A stretch of 64,000 nucleotides of DNA, taken from Pigmentibacter sp. JX0631 (GTDB lineage Bacteria > Bdellovibrionota_B > Oligoflexia > Silvanigrellales > Silvanigrellaceae). Where the stretch lies: contig NZ_CP123622.1 of the NCBI RefSeq assembly GCF_029873255.1, positions 1 to 64,000 of the forward strand, read 5' to 3'. Of this stretch, positions 27,401 to 36,855 are shown one piece after another. A program made the translations under genes and the position numbers. The number at the start of each line of letters is the position of its first letter. Position 1 is the stretch's first letter. The notes beneath the pieces are model-generated. The model did no database searches, was not told the DNA's origin, and saw only the letters and a program-made list of their open reading frames with translations.

Positions 27401-28610
27401 CTTTTTCTTTTAACTCCCGTAAAATAACTTTTTCTTCAGCTAGTTTAGCATCTTGCGCAATGGCTGCTTGGAAACAAGTCACAGCACTTGTGATATTACC
27501 AGATCGATAATAAGCCATTCCTAAGTTAAAATAAACATGAGATTTGTATTTGTCGAAGAATTGGAGAGCGTTTTCATAAAAAATAATTGCTTCATTTATT
27601 TTACCATTTTTAACTAAAGCAACACCACGATTATTAAAAAAACTTGCAAGTGTTTTACTTTCAAAATTTCCCTGAATTTTATCAAAAAATGATTTTGCTT
27701 GATCAAAATTTCCCACAGTAGAATTTGTTTTAATCATACCCTCTAGCGCAGCATTATTTGTATTATCTTTTTCTAAAACTTCTTGATATTTATTCTCAGC
27801 ACCTTTTACATCATCAAGACCTAATAATGCATCTCCGAGCATTATTTTATGTGATAAATTATTTGGGCTTTTAGCTTCTAACTTTTCATAGATCATCGTT
27901 GCATCTTGAAAATTTCCTATTAAACACAAAGCTTTTCCTAAAGTGTTTAATGTTTTTAAATTTTCATTTAACTTATTTGCACTATTTTTTTCTAAATGTT
28001 GTTTAAGAAATTCTATAGCTTCTTGATATTTCTTATGTAGAATTCTAACTTCTCCTCCAAGATAGGTATATTTAGAATTTTTTGTAATTTCATTTTCTAC
28101 TTCTTGATTAGAAAATAAAGAATCAATTGCTTGTAAATCAGACTCGTGAATTAAATGTTTTAAATTTTTAATTTTTGTTTGAATACTTTGTGAGTTAAAA
28201 TATTCTGCCCTAATTTCTTCCATATTTCGCAAAAAATCTACCGCATTTACTACTTTTGGCATTGTATGATAAATTTCTAGTTCATTTAGAAGAAAATTAT
28301 CATCTTGTGCAATTGCTGCAGAACAAACAACAAGTTCGATATGATCGTAGTTCACTTCATTTTTTATTTTTTGCGCAAAAACATCACCACTCATTTCCTT
28401 CATATCCCAATCAAACAAAATAACATGGATTTGCGCAGCTTCTTTACTGACAATATCTAATGCTTCAATTGGTGTTGCAGCATTTTTAACCTCAAAATTA
28501 CCTGATTTTGTTAAAACTCCCATAAAAAATGTTCTTAAATCACTTTTTTCTTCAATGATAAGCACACAAAATTTATTATTTTTATCTGCATTTTCAGACT
28601 TTTGAGCCAT
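27345..28610 (-). CDS. Response-regulator receiver domain with TPR repeats
   Basis: 421 residues. The N-terminal receiver domain (about 12-135) has the acidic pair in LIIEEKSD, the phospho-acceptor in ILFDWDM and a lysine in TMPKV. The rest is tetratricopeptide repeats (about 165-400), including HVYFNLGMAYYRSGNITSAV, split as FNLGMAYYRSGN and ITSAVTCFQAA. There is no DNA-binding or enzymatic output, so phosphorylation probably controls protein-protein contacts. AAGGAT sits before ATG 28610. No cognate kinase is adjacent; CheA and the PAS kinase elsewhere in the window are possible donors. Confidence 0.85.
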   Translation of the reverse strand: MAQKSENADKNNKFCVLIIEEKSDLRTFFMGVLTKSGNFEVKNAATPIEALDIVSKEAAQIHVILFDWDMKEMSGDVFAQKIKNEVNYDHIELVVCSAAIAQDDNFLLNELEIYHTMPKVVNAVDFLRNMEEIRAEYFNSQSIQTKIKNLKHLIHESDLQAIDSLFSNQEVENEITKNSKYTYLGGEVRILHKKYQEAIEFLKQHLEKNSANKLNENLKTLNTLGKALCLIGNFQDATMIYEKLEAKSPNNLSHKIMLGDALLGLDDVKGAENKYQEVLEKDNTNNAALEGMIKTNSTVGNFDQAKSFFDKIQGNFESKTLASFFNNRGVALVKNGKINEAIIFYENALQFFDKYKSHVYFNLGMAYYRSGNITSAVTCFQAAIAQDAKLAEEKVILRELKEKGAEKFTEDYQQALQKRKK

Positions 28611-28674
28611 ACATCATCCTTAAATATTAGAATGAAATGATCCAAAACAAGTATCGGTTAAATTGTTTTAGTAT

Positions 28675-30816
28675 CTATAAAAATGAAGAGGGATCTACAT
28701 CAATTTTACAATGCCCTATCAATTCTTTGTCATTAAAAAAAGAATTAGGAAATAAATAAAAAGGATGAATTTCTTTAATAGAACTAATACATAACTGAAT
28801 GCGATAAGAATTATTAATTTTTTCGATTACTGCAGGATAGGGGCCAGCTAGTCTTATAGAGTTCATAGCAAATTTTTGCTCCTGCCAAAACTGAATTAAA
28901 ATTCCTTTTACTTTATTTGCAAGGTTATCAACTTTATCTTTATTTTTTCCATTAATTTCGATAAGAATTTGTCTTGAAAATGGGGGATGAAAACCATACT
29001 TTCTTAATGTCAATTCTCTGTTAAAAAATTCATCACTATTATTTGTAAGAGCAAAATCAATGATTGGATGACCTGTTATTAAAGATTGTAGAACCACTGT
29101 ACCAGATTTTTCTCCCCTTGCTGCTCTGCCCATTGCTTGATTTAGCAATTGAAACGTCCTTTCACCTGAACGAAAGTCAGGGAGAAAAAGCGCATCTTCA
29201 ACATGCAAAACAACAACTAAAGTTACTAATGGGAAATCATGTCCTTTAGCCAACATTTGGGTACCAACTAAACAATCTGTTTTATGTGTACGAAAATCTT
29301 CTAAAATCTGGTTTAATTTTGAATTACTTGTAAGAACATCTCTGTCTAAACGAGCAATTTTTAAATCAGGAATTTTTTCTTTTATTAATTCCTCAATTTG
29401 TTGAGTCCCTACTCCTTTAAAAATAAATTTATTTGCATGGCAAGTGGGGCAGTTATTTCTTATTTGTTCTTTAAAACCACAATAGTGACAAATTTCAATT
29501 TTACCTTTTTGATGTAAAGTTGTTGTTACTGAACATTTCGGGCATTTTAGTGGTGATGCACATTGGCTACAAACGGCAAAATTAACATAACCTCTTCTAT
29601 TTAAAATTATAATACTTTGTTCATTAAGTTCTTTTTTACGATTTAAAAATTCATATACTTCAGGACAAATAACATCTTCAGAAAATGTTACTTGTGAAGA
29701 TTTTAAAGCGGTCAAGGAATTCTTTTTATTTCTATCTAGTTGAAGATATTTTTTACTATCAATAATTACATGATCAACTTTTTGTTTCGAAAATTTTTGG
29801 GTTAATTTATAGTAGTAATATTTTTTAAGTGTAACATTATACATAGAATCTACTGAAGGGGTAGCAGAACCTAAAATACAGACAGCTTTTTCTTTTTTTG
29901 ATCTAACTATGGCAAGATCTCGGGCATGATACGCAACGGAATCTTGTGATTTATAACTACTGTCATGCTCTTCATCAATAATTATTAAACCTAGATTTTG
30001 TATTGAGGAAAATATAGAAGTTCTAACACCCAATACAACTTTAGCCAATCCAAGATGAATTTTAAACCATTCAATTTCATATTCTAAATTTGTAAGTCCT
30101 GAATGAACTATTGCTAAATCTAGACCGAAAAGAGCTCTAAACCTTGAAGTCATTTGTGGTGTTAATGATATTTCAGGAACTAAAATTAATACTGTTTTTT
30201 GTTTAGATAAAATATATTGAGCATATTTTAAATAAATTTCTGTTTTTCCAGAACCAGTAACTCCATGTAATAAAACAACCCCTTCATTCAACGTAATTAA
30301 ATTTTCGTATACTTCACTTTGCTCTTTATTCAAATGTATTTCATCTCTTTTAGGATATTGAATTTCTCCTTTTAATTTTTCCTTTTTTTGATTATAAATA
30401 AGAGTATATTCTTCTTTTTGAATACATTTAATATAGTTACTTATTCTTTTAAATAATATGTTATGTTTTGTAGTATTCCATAAAAATTGTGGCGCAATTA
30501 ATGGAATAATTTTTTCAATTGGATGTAAATAATATTCAGATATCCAAAGTAGATAAGAAATATATTGTTTAGATAAATGCCTTGTATAAGGAACTTCTTG
30601 AATAATACTTTGACAAACAAAACTAGGTTCTTCGCAAAATTCTAGAAATATAGCGACATAAATTTTGATATTTTTCCCTGAACGCATTGGTACTAAACAA
30701 AATGTGCCTTCTATTATATCAAATAAATTTATTGGTATGGAGTAAGTTAGCAGCAGTCCCGTTGAGCCAACTACTCCAAATTTGCCAAATTTTATTTTGC
30801 CTAATTCAGATGCCAT
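28675..30816 (-). CDS. priA: Primosomal helicase PriA
   Basis: 3'-5' helicase that restarts stalled replication forks by loading DnaB. 713 residues: an N-terminal 3'-OH-binding domain (KFGKFGVVGSTGLLL), Walker A GVTGSGKTE, the DEEH box in IIIDEEHDSSYKSQ, and a zinc-binding insertion with paired cysteines (CSQC, CPKC, CHYC, CPTC). The motif GTQMLAKGHDFPLV is also present. ATG 30816 with GGCAGG four bases away gives the normal length; an upstream GTG at 30849 is less likely. Confidence 0.95.
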   Translation of the reverse strand: MASELGKIKFGKFGVVGSTGLLLTYSIPINLFDIIEGTFCLVPMRSGKNIKIYVAIFLEFCEEPSFVCQSIIQEVPYTRHLSKQYISYLLWISEYYLHPIEKIIPLIAPQFLWNTTKHNILFKRISNYIKCIQKEEYTLIYNQKKEKLKGEIQYPKRDEIHLNKEQSEVYENLITLNEGVVLLHGVTGSGKTEIYLKYAQYILSKQKTVLILVPEISLTPQMTSRFRALFGLDLAIVHSGLTNLEYEIEWFKIHLGLAKVVLGVRTSIFSSIQNLGLIIIDEEHDSSYKSQDSVAYHARDLAIVRSKKEKAVCILGSATPSVDSMYNVTLKKYYYYKLTQKFSKQKVDHVIIDSKKYLQLDRNKKNSLTALKSSQVTFSEDVICPEVYEFLNRKKELNEQSIIILNRRGYVNFAVCSQCASPLKCPKCSVTTTLHQKGKIEICHYCGFKEQIRNNCPTCHANKFIFKGVGTQQIEELIKEKIPDLKIARLDRDVLTSNSKLNQILEDFRTHKTDCLVGTQMLAKGHDFPLVTLVVVLHVEDALFLPDFRSGERTFQLLNQAMGRAARGEKSGTVVLQSLITGHPIIDFALTNNSDEFFNRELTLRKYGFHPPFSRQILIEINGKNKDKVDNLANKVKGILIQFWQEQKFAMNSIRLAGPYPAVIEKINNSYRIQLCISSIKEIHPFYLFPNSFFNDKELIGHCKIDVDPSSFL

Positions 30817-30992
30817 ATTACCTGCCCTATTCATTCCTTCACTTAACACAAAACAGATCTCTTTCTTAATACCATCCTTTAAAAAAACAAGGATTAAATA
30901 TTGAGCTAAATATTTCCAAGGTAAACTTAAAAATGCTAGTGTCTAAATTATTTTGATGATATACTTGTTGAAATTTAAAAGGACTTTTTTCC

Positions 30993-31766
30993 ATGCTATT
31001 ATCATATTTTAAAAACATTTTATTTTGTTTACTACTTTTATTTTGCACCATGAGTATAGCTGAAGAAGATAGATTAATAATCACGGGCAATAATTCCCGT
31101 GCTCCAAAAATTTATCTTGATGAAATGCAACATCCCAAAGGCTATTTAATTGAACTTATGAATATTATTACAAAAGAAATAAATTTAACTGCTGAATATA
31201 AATTACAAAATTGGCCTAAAGCAGTAGAAGATGCAAATCTTGGAAAATATGCTATAATTGGTTTTTCACGTTCAAATGAAAGACTTAAGATTTTTGATTT
31301 TTCAGAAGAACCACTTTACTATGATAAAATAGTAGTCGTTACTACAAAAAAAAATCCATTAAAATTTGAGACTTATGAAGACTTGAAAAATAAAAAAATA
31401 GCCGCTCTGCGTGGAGCAAATTATGGTTATATCTTTGAAAAAATGCTCAAAGAAAATGGTTTTAACTATGTAGAAACCTTTAGTATAGAAAGCCAATTAG
31501 AACTTCTTTTACAAGATAAAATAGATGGATTTTTAATTGGTCCTGGGGCTGAAGGTTTGAATAGTGCCATAATGGGTGCCAAAAATCCTGAAATTCAAAA
31601 AAGACGAAATGAGTTTAGGATCTTAAAAAAGCCTTTCAATCTAGACCCTAATTACATTGCAATCCTAAAATCACGGAATCAGAAACCACTTCTGAATAAA
31701 ATTGATGAAGCACTAAAAAAATTAAAGGCTGAAGGAAAATTAAGTCACATATATGGAGACAAGTGA
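30993..31766 (+). CDS. Periplasmic solute-binding protein, family 3
   Basis: 257 residues with a signal peptide ending near MSIAEE, then the family 3 pattern: KGYLIELMNIITKEINL, IIGFSRSNERLKIFDFSEE split as IIGFSRSNERL and FDFSEEPLYY, and LKNKKIAALRGANYG. Such proteins bind amino acids or similar small polar compounds for ABC importers or sensor kinases. No permease or ATPase gene is next to it, so it may serve a distant transporter or act as a sensor. AAAGGA precedes ATG 30993. Confidence 0.8.
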   Translation: MLLSYFKNILFCLLLLFCTMSIAEEDRLIITGNNSRAPKIYLDEMQHPKGYLIELMNIITKEINLTAEYKLQNWPKAVEDANLGKYAIIGFSRSNERLKIFDFSEEPLYYDKIVVVTTKKNPLKFETYEDLKNKKIAALRGANYGYIFEKMLKENGFNYVETFSIESQLELLLQDKIDGFLIGPGAEGLNSAIMGAKNPEIQKRRNEFRILKKPFNLDPNYIAILKSRNQKPLLNKIDEALKKLKAEGKLSHIYGDK

Positions 31767-31877
31767 GATAAGCATATTCTAAAAAACTTGCTTACTTCTT
31801 CAAATTTTGCCATTTTCTTCTTAAACTGGGAATAAGAACTGTCTAACTAAGTTTGGATCCCATAAATTGGAGTTTCA

Positions 31878-32555
31878 ATGGAAAAAATTCGCTATGCTTT
31901 TTTTGATTTTGATGGAACACTAATTTCGAAAGATTCTTTTTTAATCATCTTAAAAAAAATTATTTCAAATGAACCTTACCGGCTTTTTCTTTTATTATTA
32001 TGGACGCCATTTTTATTAGCAACTGCAATTTTTAGACTGGATAAAACCTTTGCCAAGTCTGTCATACTTTGGAGCTTGACGGTTGGAAAAGATAAAAAAC
32101 TTTGCGCACAATTTTTGCGAAATATTTTAGCCACAGAAAGCAATTCTCTTTTATTTACAGAAGTCATTCCTACATTTCAACAGTTAAAATCTCAAGGAAT
32201 TGAAATTGTTATTGTCACAGCGTCAGGACAAACTTGGGTAAGAGGTATGCTACACGGTAAAGTACAAAATATTCGGCTTATCATTGGAAGTGAACTAACT
32301 TATTTTGCAGGCGGAGTTATTCTTAAATCGAAAAATTGTTATCAAGCAGAAAAGATAAAAAGAATAGAAAAAATACTAGGCACAAATATTGAATGGCACA
32401 GTGGATGGAGTGATCATATTGCAGATCTACCAATGCTTTCTCTTGCCAAAGAAAGACATATAATTTGCCCCAAAAAAAAGCATTTAAAGATTTTTGAAAA
32501 AAATTTAAATGGCAATTTTAAGCTGCATAATTGGAAAGCAAAGGAAAATATTTAA
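31878..32555 (+). CDS. HAD-superfamily phosphatase, PgpC (YfhB)-like
   Basis: 225 residues. HAD motif I is DFDGTL near the N-terminus, motif II VIVTASGQ, and late motifs lie in GWSDHIADLPML. A hydrophobic stretch LFLLLLWTPFLLATAIF after motif I and the pattern GSELTYFAGGVIL match E. coli phosphatidylglycerophosphatase C, which removes phosphate from phosphatidylglycerophosphate at the membrane. TGGAG lies five bases before the ATG. Its stop overlaps the convergent GNAT gene by four bases. Confidence 0.75.
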   Translation: MEKIRYAFFDFDGTLISKDSFLIILKKIISNEPYRLFLLLLWTPFLLATAIFRLDKTFAKSVILWSLTVGKDKKLCAQFLRNILATESNSLLFTEVIPTFQQLKSQGIEIVIVTASGQTWVRGMLHGKVQNIRLIIGSELTYFAGGVILKSKNCYQAEKIKRIEKILGTNIEWHSGWSDHIADLPMLSLAKERHIICPKKKHLKIFEKNLNGNFKLHNWKAKENI

Positions 32556-33298
32556 AAGTTTTGCATGGTATGATTCATTTTTTCTAAAGGAATTAAATTT
32601 ATTTCACCCATATTTTGAAATCCTAAATTAGGTAATGAAAATTGGCTTAAAACACTATTTTTTGCAGTTAAAGTATAGATATTTTTATCACAAAATTCTT
32701 GAATAAGAAAATGAATTAATAAACTTGCCAAATTTTTCTTTCTAAATTCGGGAAATACTGCTAAATTAGAGATATAAGCATTATCAAATTCATTTAAAGT
32801 AATAGTAATTGTTGCGCATATTACACCATCAATATAAGCACAAAAATTTTTGTTTTTATATTTTCTATCTTTAAGGCTCAACATAGCACATAACTCTTTT
32901 TCGGTTTCCAAATCTATTTCAAATAAAACTGAAAGATATTTACAATATTCTGAACAATCTTTAATTTCTTTCACAGAAATTTTTTGTTTAATCAAAAAAT
33001 CTTGGTTAAAACTATTCTTGCTTAAATAAAAAAAAGAACCATTGTAAATAGAGAATTCTTGGTATTTATTATCAAATGAAAGAAAATATCCCTGAATATT
33101 CTTTAACTTATAATAAGTATTTAATTTCAATATATCTTCATAAGAATAGTAAGTATTATTGTGAAAAGCAGTATTCCATAAAGGAACAGGAGTTGTTTGA
33201 TAGTAACATGTAAATCGTTCAAGAACGTTTTCACTCGTTAAAACATCACTAAAAATATCCTGATATAAATTTACAGCAGTTAAAATATTATTTGTCAT
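32552..33298 (-). CDS. GNAT-family N-acetyltransferase
   Basis: 248 residues. The C-terminal half carries the GNAT core: AYISNLAVFPEFRKKNLASLL contains the acetyl-CoA-binding R/Q-x-x-G/A-like loop (FRKKNLAS) after the beta-4 strand, and LTAKNSVLSQFSLPNLGF gives the last strand and helix. The N-terminal 110 residues are unlike known families. Acceptor substrate unknown. It is the last gene of the minus-strand run after three DsrE-like genes, 15 bases away. AGGAA precedes ATG 33298. Confidence 0.75.
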   Translation of the reverse strand: MTNNILTAVNLYQDIFSDVLTSENVLERFTCYYQTTPVPLWNTAFHNNTYYSYEDILKLNTYYKLKNIQGYFLSFDNKYQEFSIYNGSFFYLSKNSFNQDFLIKQKISVKEIKDCSEYCKYLSVLFEIDLETEKELCAMLSLKDRKYKNKNFCAYIDGVICATITITLNEFDNAYISNLAVFPEFRKKNLASLLIHFLIQEFCDKNIYTLTAKNSVLSQFSLPNLGFQNMGEINLIPLEKMNHTMQNF

Positions 33299-33313
33299 TT
33301 TTTTTCCTAAAAT

Positions 33314-33712
33314 TTACCAGTGCAAAATATGATCATATTTTTCAAAAAGAATTGGAAAATCTGCTCGCGCTATTCCTTGTGGTCCAAATATCATTTCTTC
33401 CATTTCAAAACCACGTTCTAAAGCATCTTCATAGACATAAAAAATTAGAACACCTTTTTCCATAATTTTTCTTAAATCTTCATATATTTTTGCAGGTTGT
33501 GTTTGTACTTTAAAACCAAAAACAAGACCAGAAGAATCTTGTTTAGTTAATAAATAACTGATAGCGTTTCCCTTTAGTAATAGATCAATTGAACTTCCTG
33601 CATCTTTTAAGAAGTGTGAAATCCAGATAACAGTATCATCCTGTTCTTCAATAGTTCCTCGGTAAGCTGACTCAATAATTTGCAATATTTTTTTCATAAA
33701 TGATACTTTCAT
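33314..33712 (-). CDS. DsrE-like protein 3 (no cysteine)
   Basis: 132 residues with an alpha/beta fold pattern similar to DsrE/TusC proteins: MKKILQIIESAYRGT, then DLLLKGNAISYLL and KGVLIFYVYEDALERG. DsrE proteins are small oligomeric sulphur carriers, but this one has no cysteine in the usual active position, so it may be structural. Its start overlaps the stop of the previous gene by one base (TAATG), which suggests coupled translation; an internal ATG at 33697 is an alternative start. Confidence 0.6.
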   Translation of the reverse strand: MKVSFMKKILQIIESAYRGTIEEQDDTVIWISHFLKDAGSSIDLLLKGNAISYLLTKQDSSGLVFGFKVQTQPAKIYEDLRKIMEKGVLIFYVYEDALERGFEMEEMIFGPQGIARADFPILFEKYDHILHW

Positions 33713-34122
33713 TATCGAGTTGGGATAACTAAAACATTATCTGAATTCTCTATAAATTTTAACAGCTCACCAGGACCATTGCGTCTTAAATTTGGCGAAA
33801 ATTCAAAAACACCTCTTTCATCTACGCAAAATCCACATTGAACCCAGTCTATTTTTGCTCCAGTTTCCTTAGATTTCTCAAAAATTGATGCAATCCATTG
33901 TTTAGTGGTTGGATGATCTTCTTCTTCTAAAGAGCGATTATGGATAGGATTTGCATGGGCTAGTTGTTTTTCAAATGCTAAAGAAACAGCTCCTTCATAA
34001 GCAAATACATTTACATGAATGCCTCTTGCAACTGCAAGATGTATTAATCTTAAGGCACTTGTCGAGCGAGCATTCTCAAACGGAGGATCCATTAATACGA
34101 AAGTCAATACAGAATTATTCAT
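33712..34122 (-). CDS. DsrE-family protein 2 with Cys-x-x-Cys
   Basis: 136 residues. FVLMDPPFENARSTSALRL begins a DsrE-type fold in which DPPFE replaces the usual nucleotide-like loop, and WVQCGFCVDERG carries two cysteines where family members bind sulphur as a persulphide. It is flanked on both sides by DsrE-like genes, so the three products probably form a hetero-oligomer comparable to DsrEFH or TusBCD. Only this member retains cysteines. Start ATG 34122 follows the previous stop by 17 bases. Confidence 0.75.
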   Translation of the reverse strand: MNNSVLTFVLMDPPFENARSTSALRLIHLAVARGIHVNVFAYEGAVSLAFEKQLAHANPIHNRSLEEEDHPTTKQWIASIFEKSKETGAKIDWVQCGFCVDERGVFEFSPNLRRNGPGELLKFIENSDNVLVIPTR

Positions 34123-34139
34123 AGAAAATCTTTCTTACC

Positions 34140-34472
34140 TTATGAATGCCAGATAACCTTAGTTTTATTAACAAGATGATCTAGTATAACGTCCATAGAT
34201 GAAATAACAATTTCTTTTCTTAAATTATTTCTATCTATTCCTCTTTCTTTAATCGAAAATTCATCTATAAAAATTGGAATATCTTTTTTAATAATATTTT
34301 CAATTGGATCATAAATATTAATATTATTTCGAAATGAAAAAACTGCATTTTGTAATATAAATAATTTTACTTCATTTTTTTTCTCTTTTAAATCAACTGC
34401 TAGTTGATAAGAATGATTAACTCTTAGTGATTCAAAATGATCTCGTGTTTCTATAAGCAAGTAGGAATTCAT
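34140..34472 (-). CDS. DsrE-like protein 1 (no cysteine)
   Basis: 110 residues. The opening SYLLIETRDHFES, then NHSYQLAVDLKEKKNEVKLFILQNAVF, read here as SYQLAVDLKEKK and KLFILQNAVF, matches the DsrE/DsrF/TusB helix-strand pattern. No cysteine is present. AGGAT six bases before ATG 34472. It is the first of three DsrE-like genes. Confidence 0.55.
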   Translation of the reverse strand: MNSYLLIETRDHFESLRVNHSYQLAVDLKEKKNEVKLFILQNAVFSFRNNINIYDPIENIIKKDIPIFIDEFSIKERGIDRNNLRKEIVISSMDVILDHLVNKTKVIWHS

Positions 34473-34495
34473 AACGATCCTATGTTTTTATTAAT

Positions 34496-35347
34496 TTAAG
34501 AATGATCTTTAATCCATTTCAACATTTCGCGCAATGCTTCATCAGAAGCCATTTGATTATAAGAAGGTCTGTAATCAGCAAAAAAACCATGTTCTGCATC
34601 AGGGTAAACAATTATTTTTGAATTGCTAGTTCCTTTTTTTAATTCACTATTCATTTTTTCAATATGCTCAGGAAGAATTCTTGCGTCTTTACCTCCATAT
34701 AAACCCAAAACGGGAACTTTTAATTTAGCTGCTATATCTATTGGAAATTCCTCCTGCGTTTTTTCAGCAGATAGTAAAGGTCCGTACCAAGCAATTGCAG
34801 CTTTTAATTCTGGATTATGCGCAGCATAAAGCCACGTTGCTTTTCCACCCCAACAAAAACCCGTAATATACATTTTATTAGCATCAATTTTTTTACTTTC
34901 TTTTACAAATTTAACGGTTGCATCAAGATCTGTATTGACTTGTTTGTTTGTTACCTTAGAAACTACTTTTGCTATTATTTCTGAAATTTCTTTAATATTA
35001 TTTACCTCTCCTTGCCTAAAATATAAGGAAGGAGCAATTGCATAATAGCCTAATTTTGCAAACCGTCTGCAAAGATCTTTTATATATTCGTGCACTCCAA
35101 AAATTTCATGGCAAATAATAATTACTGGAAATGGTTTATTTCCTTTTGGAAAAGCCTGATATGCTGGAATTTTTATTTTGCCAACTGGAATTTTAACATC
35201 AGACACTTCAATTCCATTTTGATCTGTTTGAATAGCAGAATATGCCAATGGATAAACTGCTAGCGCATATCCTGATAATGCTAAAGATTTTAGAAGAAAA
35301 TCACGTCTATTAAATTCCATTTTCTCGGAATTTTCAATTTTTGTCAT
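34496..35347 (-). CDS. Tat-exported dienelactone-hydrolase family protein
   Basis: 283 residues. NRRDFLLKSLALSGYALA is a twin-arginine signal, so the folded enzyme should be exported. The alpha/beta-hydrolase core has the DLH nucleophile GFCWGG, the oxyanion segment CHEIFG with the activating Glu, the acid in GGKDARI and the base in DAEHGF. It hydrolyses an ester or lactone of unknown identity in the periplasm. AAGGAAA before ATG 35347 supports this start over 35407. It precedes the three DsrE-like genes by 23 bases and follows the histidine kinase gene by 56. Confidence 0.85.
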   Translation of the reverse strand: MTKIENSEKMEFNRRDFLLKSLALSGYALAVYPLAYSAIQTDQNGIEVSDVKIPVGKIKIPAYQAFPKGNKPFPVIIICHEIFGVHEYIKDLCRRFAKLGYYAIAPSLYFRQGEVNNIKEISEIIAKVVSKVTNKQVNTDLDATVKFVKESKKIDANKMYITGFCWGGKATWLYAAHNPELKAAIAWYGPLLSAEKTQEEFPIDIAAKLKVPVLGLYGGKDARILPEHIEKMNSELKKGTSNSKIIVYPDAEHGFFADYRPSYNQMASDEALREMLKWIKDHS

Positions 35348-35403
35348 GAAGATTTTCCTTAGATAAACAAATAAACAGATATACCAATTATATCTAAATG
35401 TTA

Positions 35404-36855
35404 TCAAAGAGAGGTGAGCAAGTCAATTTTCTTTTTGCTAGGATTTTTAGGTAACATTATTGTAAAAACACTACCTACCCCTACTTCACTGCGAAGTGAA
35501 ATAGATCCTCCGTGTGCTTGTACTACATGCTTAACAATTGCTAGACCTAAACCAGAACCACCGCCTAATCTATTATGAGATTTATCCACACGATAAAAGC
35601 GTTCAAATGCTCTAATTCTAGAATGATTTGGAATACCAATTCCTGTGTCTTCTAAAAATATAATATGATGTGTTTCATTTTTCCGCACACTTATTTTTAC
35701 AAAACCACCTGGTCGATTATATTTCACAGCATTATCAACTAAGTTAACTAATACAGAATCAAAGCGTTGTGAATCAACATAAATATTATCAATTTCTGGA
35801 TCAACATCAGAAAGAATTTCTACTTCTGCTTGCTTTGCTTTTGGCAAAATATTTTCTACCACTCGTCTGATTCCTTCATGAATATCATATGCTTTAATAT
35901 CCAAAGTAAGCGAACCAGATTCTAGTCCAGTAACAATTAACATTTCATCAATTAATTTAGTTAAATTCAAAGAATTTCTGACTATCACAGATAAAAAATT
36001 TTGTGCCATTTCATGATTAATAAATTCGGGTAAATCTTGAATAATTTCTGCATAGCCGCGAATGGCTGAAATCGGTGTTTTTAATTCATGGCTTACATTT
36101 GCAAAAAATTCCCTTCTTAATTCTTCTCCTTTTTGAATGTCAGTCAAGTCAAATAAGAAAATCATAAACACTGGAATATTTTGTTCTGAATATAACACAA
36201 CTATTTTTGCTCTGACTCTTCTAATTTCTGGTCCATCTAAATGCAATGATTCAATAATTTGCGCTTGGATCATGTTGTTACTTTTAATTTCATGAATCAT
36301 TTTCTGAATCATAGCTGATAATTCAACACTTCTTAAAACTTCAAGCACATCTCTTTCAGAGACATCTGTATACCATCCAATCCATCTTCTGACCGTATTA
36401 TTAACTTTTAGTATTTTTCCTTCATGGTTGACAATAACTACACCTTCTCCAATTGCCGCAAATATTTCATCTAGTCTTGATGTTTGTTCTCTAGCCTCTA
36501 AAATACTTCCCCGCATTCTTTTTGCCATATCTTGCACTGCACGTGCGATTCTTGAAAATTCATCATTTCCATCAATAGGTAAACTATCTATTCCAGCATC
36601 AAAACCACCATGGCGGGTTAATTGCAACAGAGAGTGGGTAGGTTTATCTACTAGAATATATAAAATAAAGTAACAGTATAATAGATAAATCGGAATAACA
36701 AAAATAACTGGGAGAAAGCGATATAAAATACTACCCAATAAAGTTCCAACAATAATACCAAGGAAAATTCTTTGTTTAACTGTGCTAGGATAAAAAACTG
36801 ATAGTAGCGGTCTTAAATTGGCTTTAACTTTCGTAAAATGTGAATCAAAGCTCAC
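35404..36855 (-). CDS. PAS-containing sensor histidine kinase, PhoR-like
   Basis: 483 residues. Two membrane segments lie at about 27-70, then a HAMP-like helix pair, a PAS domain (about 125-235, EGVVIVNHEGKIL), HisKA with the phosphorylated His in FFANVSHELKTPI (about 256) and the ATPase with NAVKYN, EDTGIGIP and GGSGLGLAIV. The periplasmic loop is very short, so the input may be in the membrane or cytosol. GTG start overlaps the dtd stop by four bases. No response regulator is nearby. Confidence 0.9.
   Translation of the reverse strand: MSFDSHFTKVKANLRPLLSVFYPSTVKQRIFLGIIVGTLLGSILYRFLPVIFVIPIYLLYCYFILYILVDKPTHSLLQLTRHGGFDAGIDSLPIDGNDEFSRIARAVQDMAKRMRGSILEAREQTSRLDEIFAAIGEGVVIVNHEGKILKVNNTVRRWIGWYTDVSERDVLEVLRSVELSAMIQKMIHEIKSNNMIQAQIIESLHLDGPEIRRVRAKIVVLYSEQNIPVFMIFLFDLTDIQKGEELRREFFANVSHELKTPISAIRGYAEIIQDLPEFINHEMAQNFLSVIVRNSLNLTKLIDEMLIVTGLESGSLTLDIKAYDIHEGIRRVVENILPKAKQAEVEILSDVDPEIDNIYVDSQRFDSVLVNLVDNAVKYNRPGGFVKISVRKNETHHIIFLEDTGIGIPNHSRIRAFERFYRVDKSHNRLGGGSGLGLAIVKHVVQAHGGSISLRSEVGVGSVFTIMLPKNPSKKKIDLLTSL

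Noticed and set aside
30866..31090. Minus-strand 74-codon frame between priA and the solute-binding-protein gene
   Set aside because: Mostly antisense to the signal-peptide region of the plus-strand gene and without a ribosome-binding site.
31769..31794. TAAGCA/TGCTTA hairpin after the solute-binding-protein gene as a terminator
   Set aside because: Only six paired bases, a 14-base loop and no T-run of note; too weak to list.
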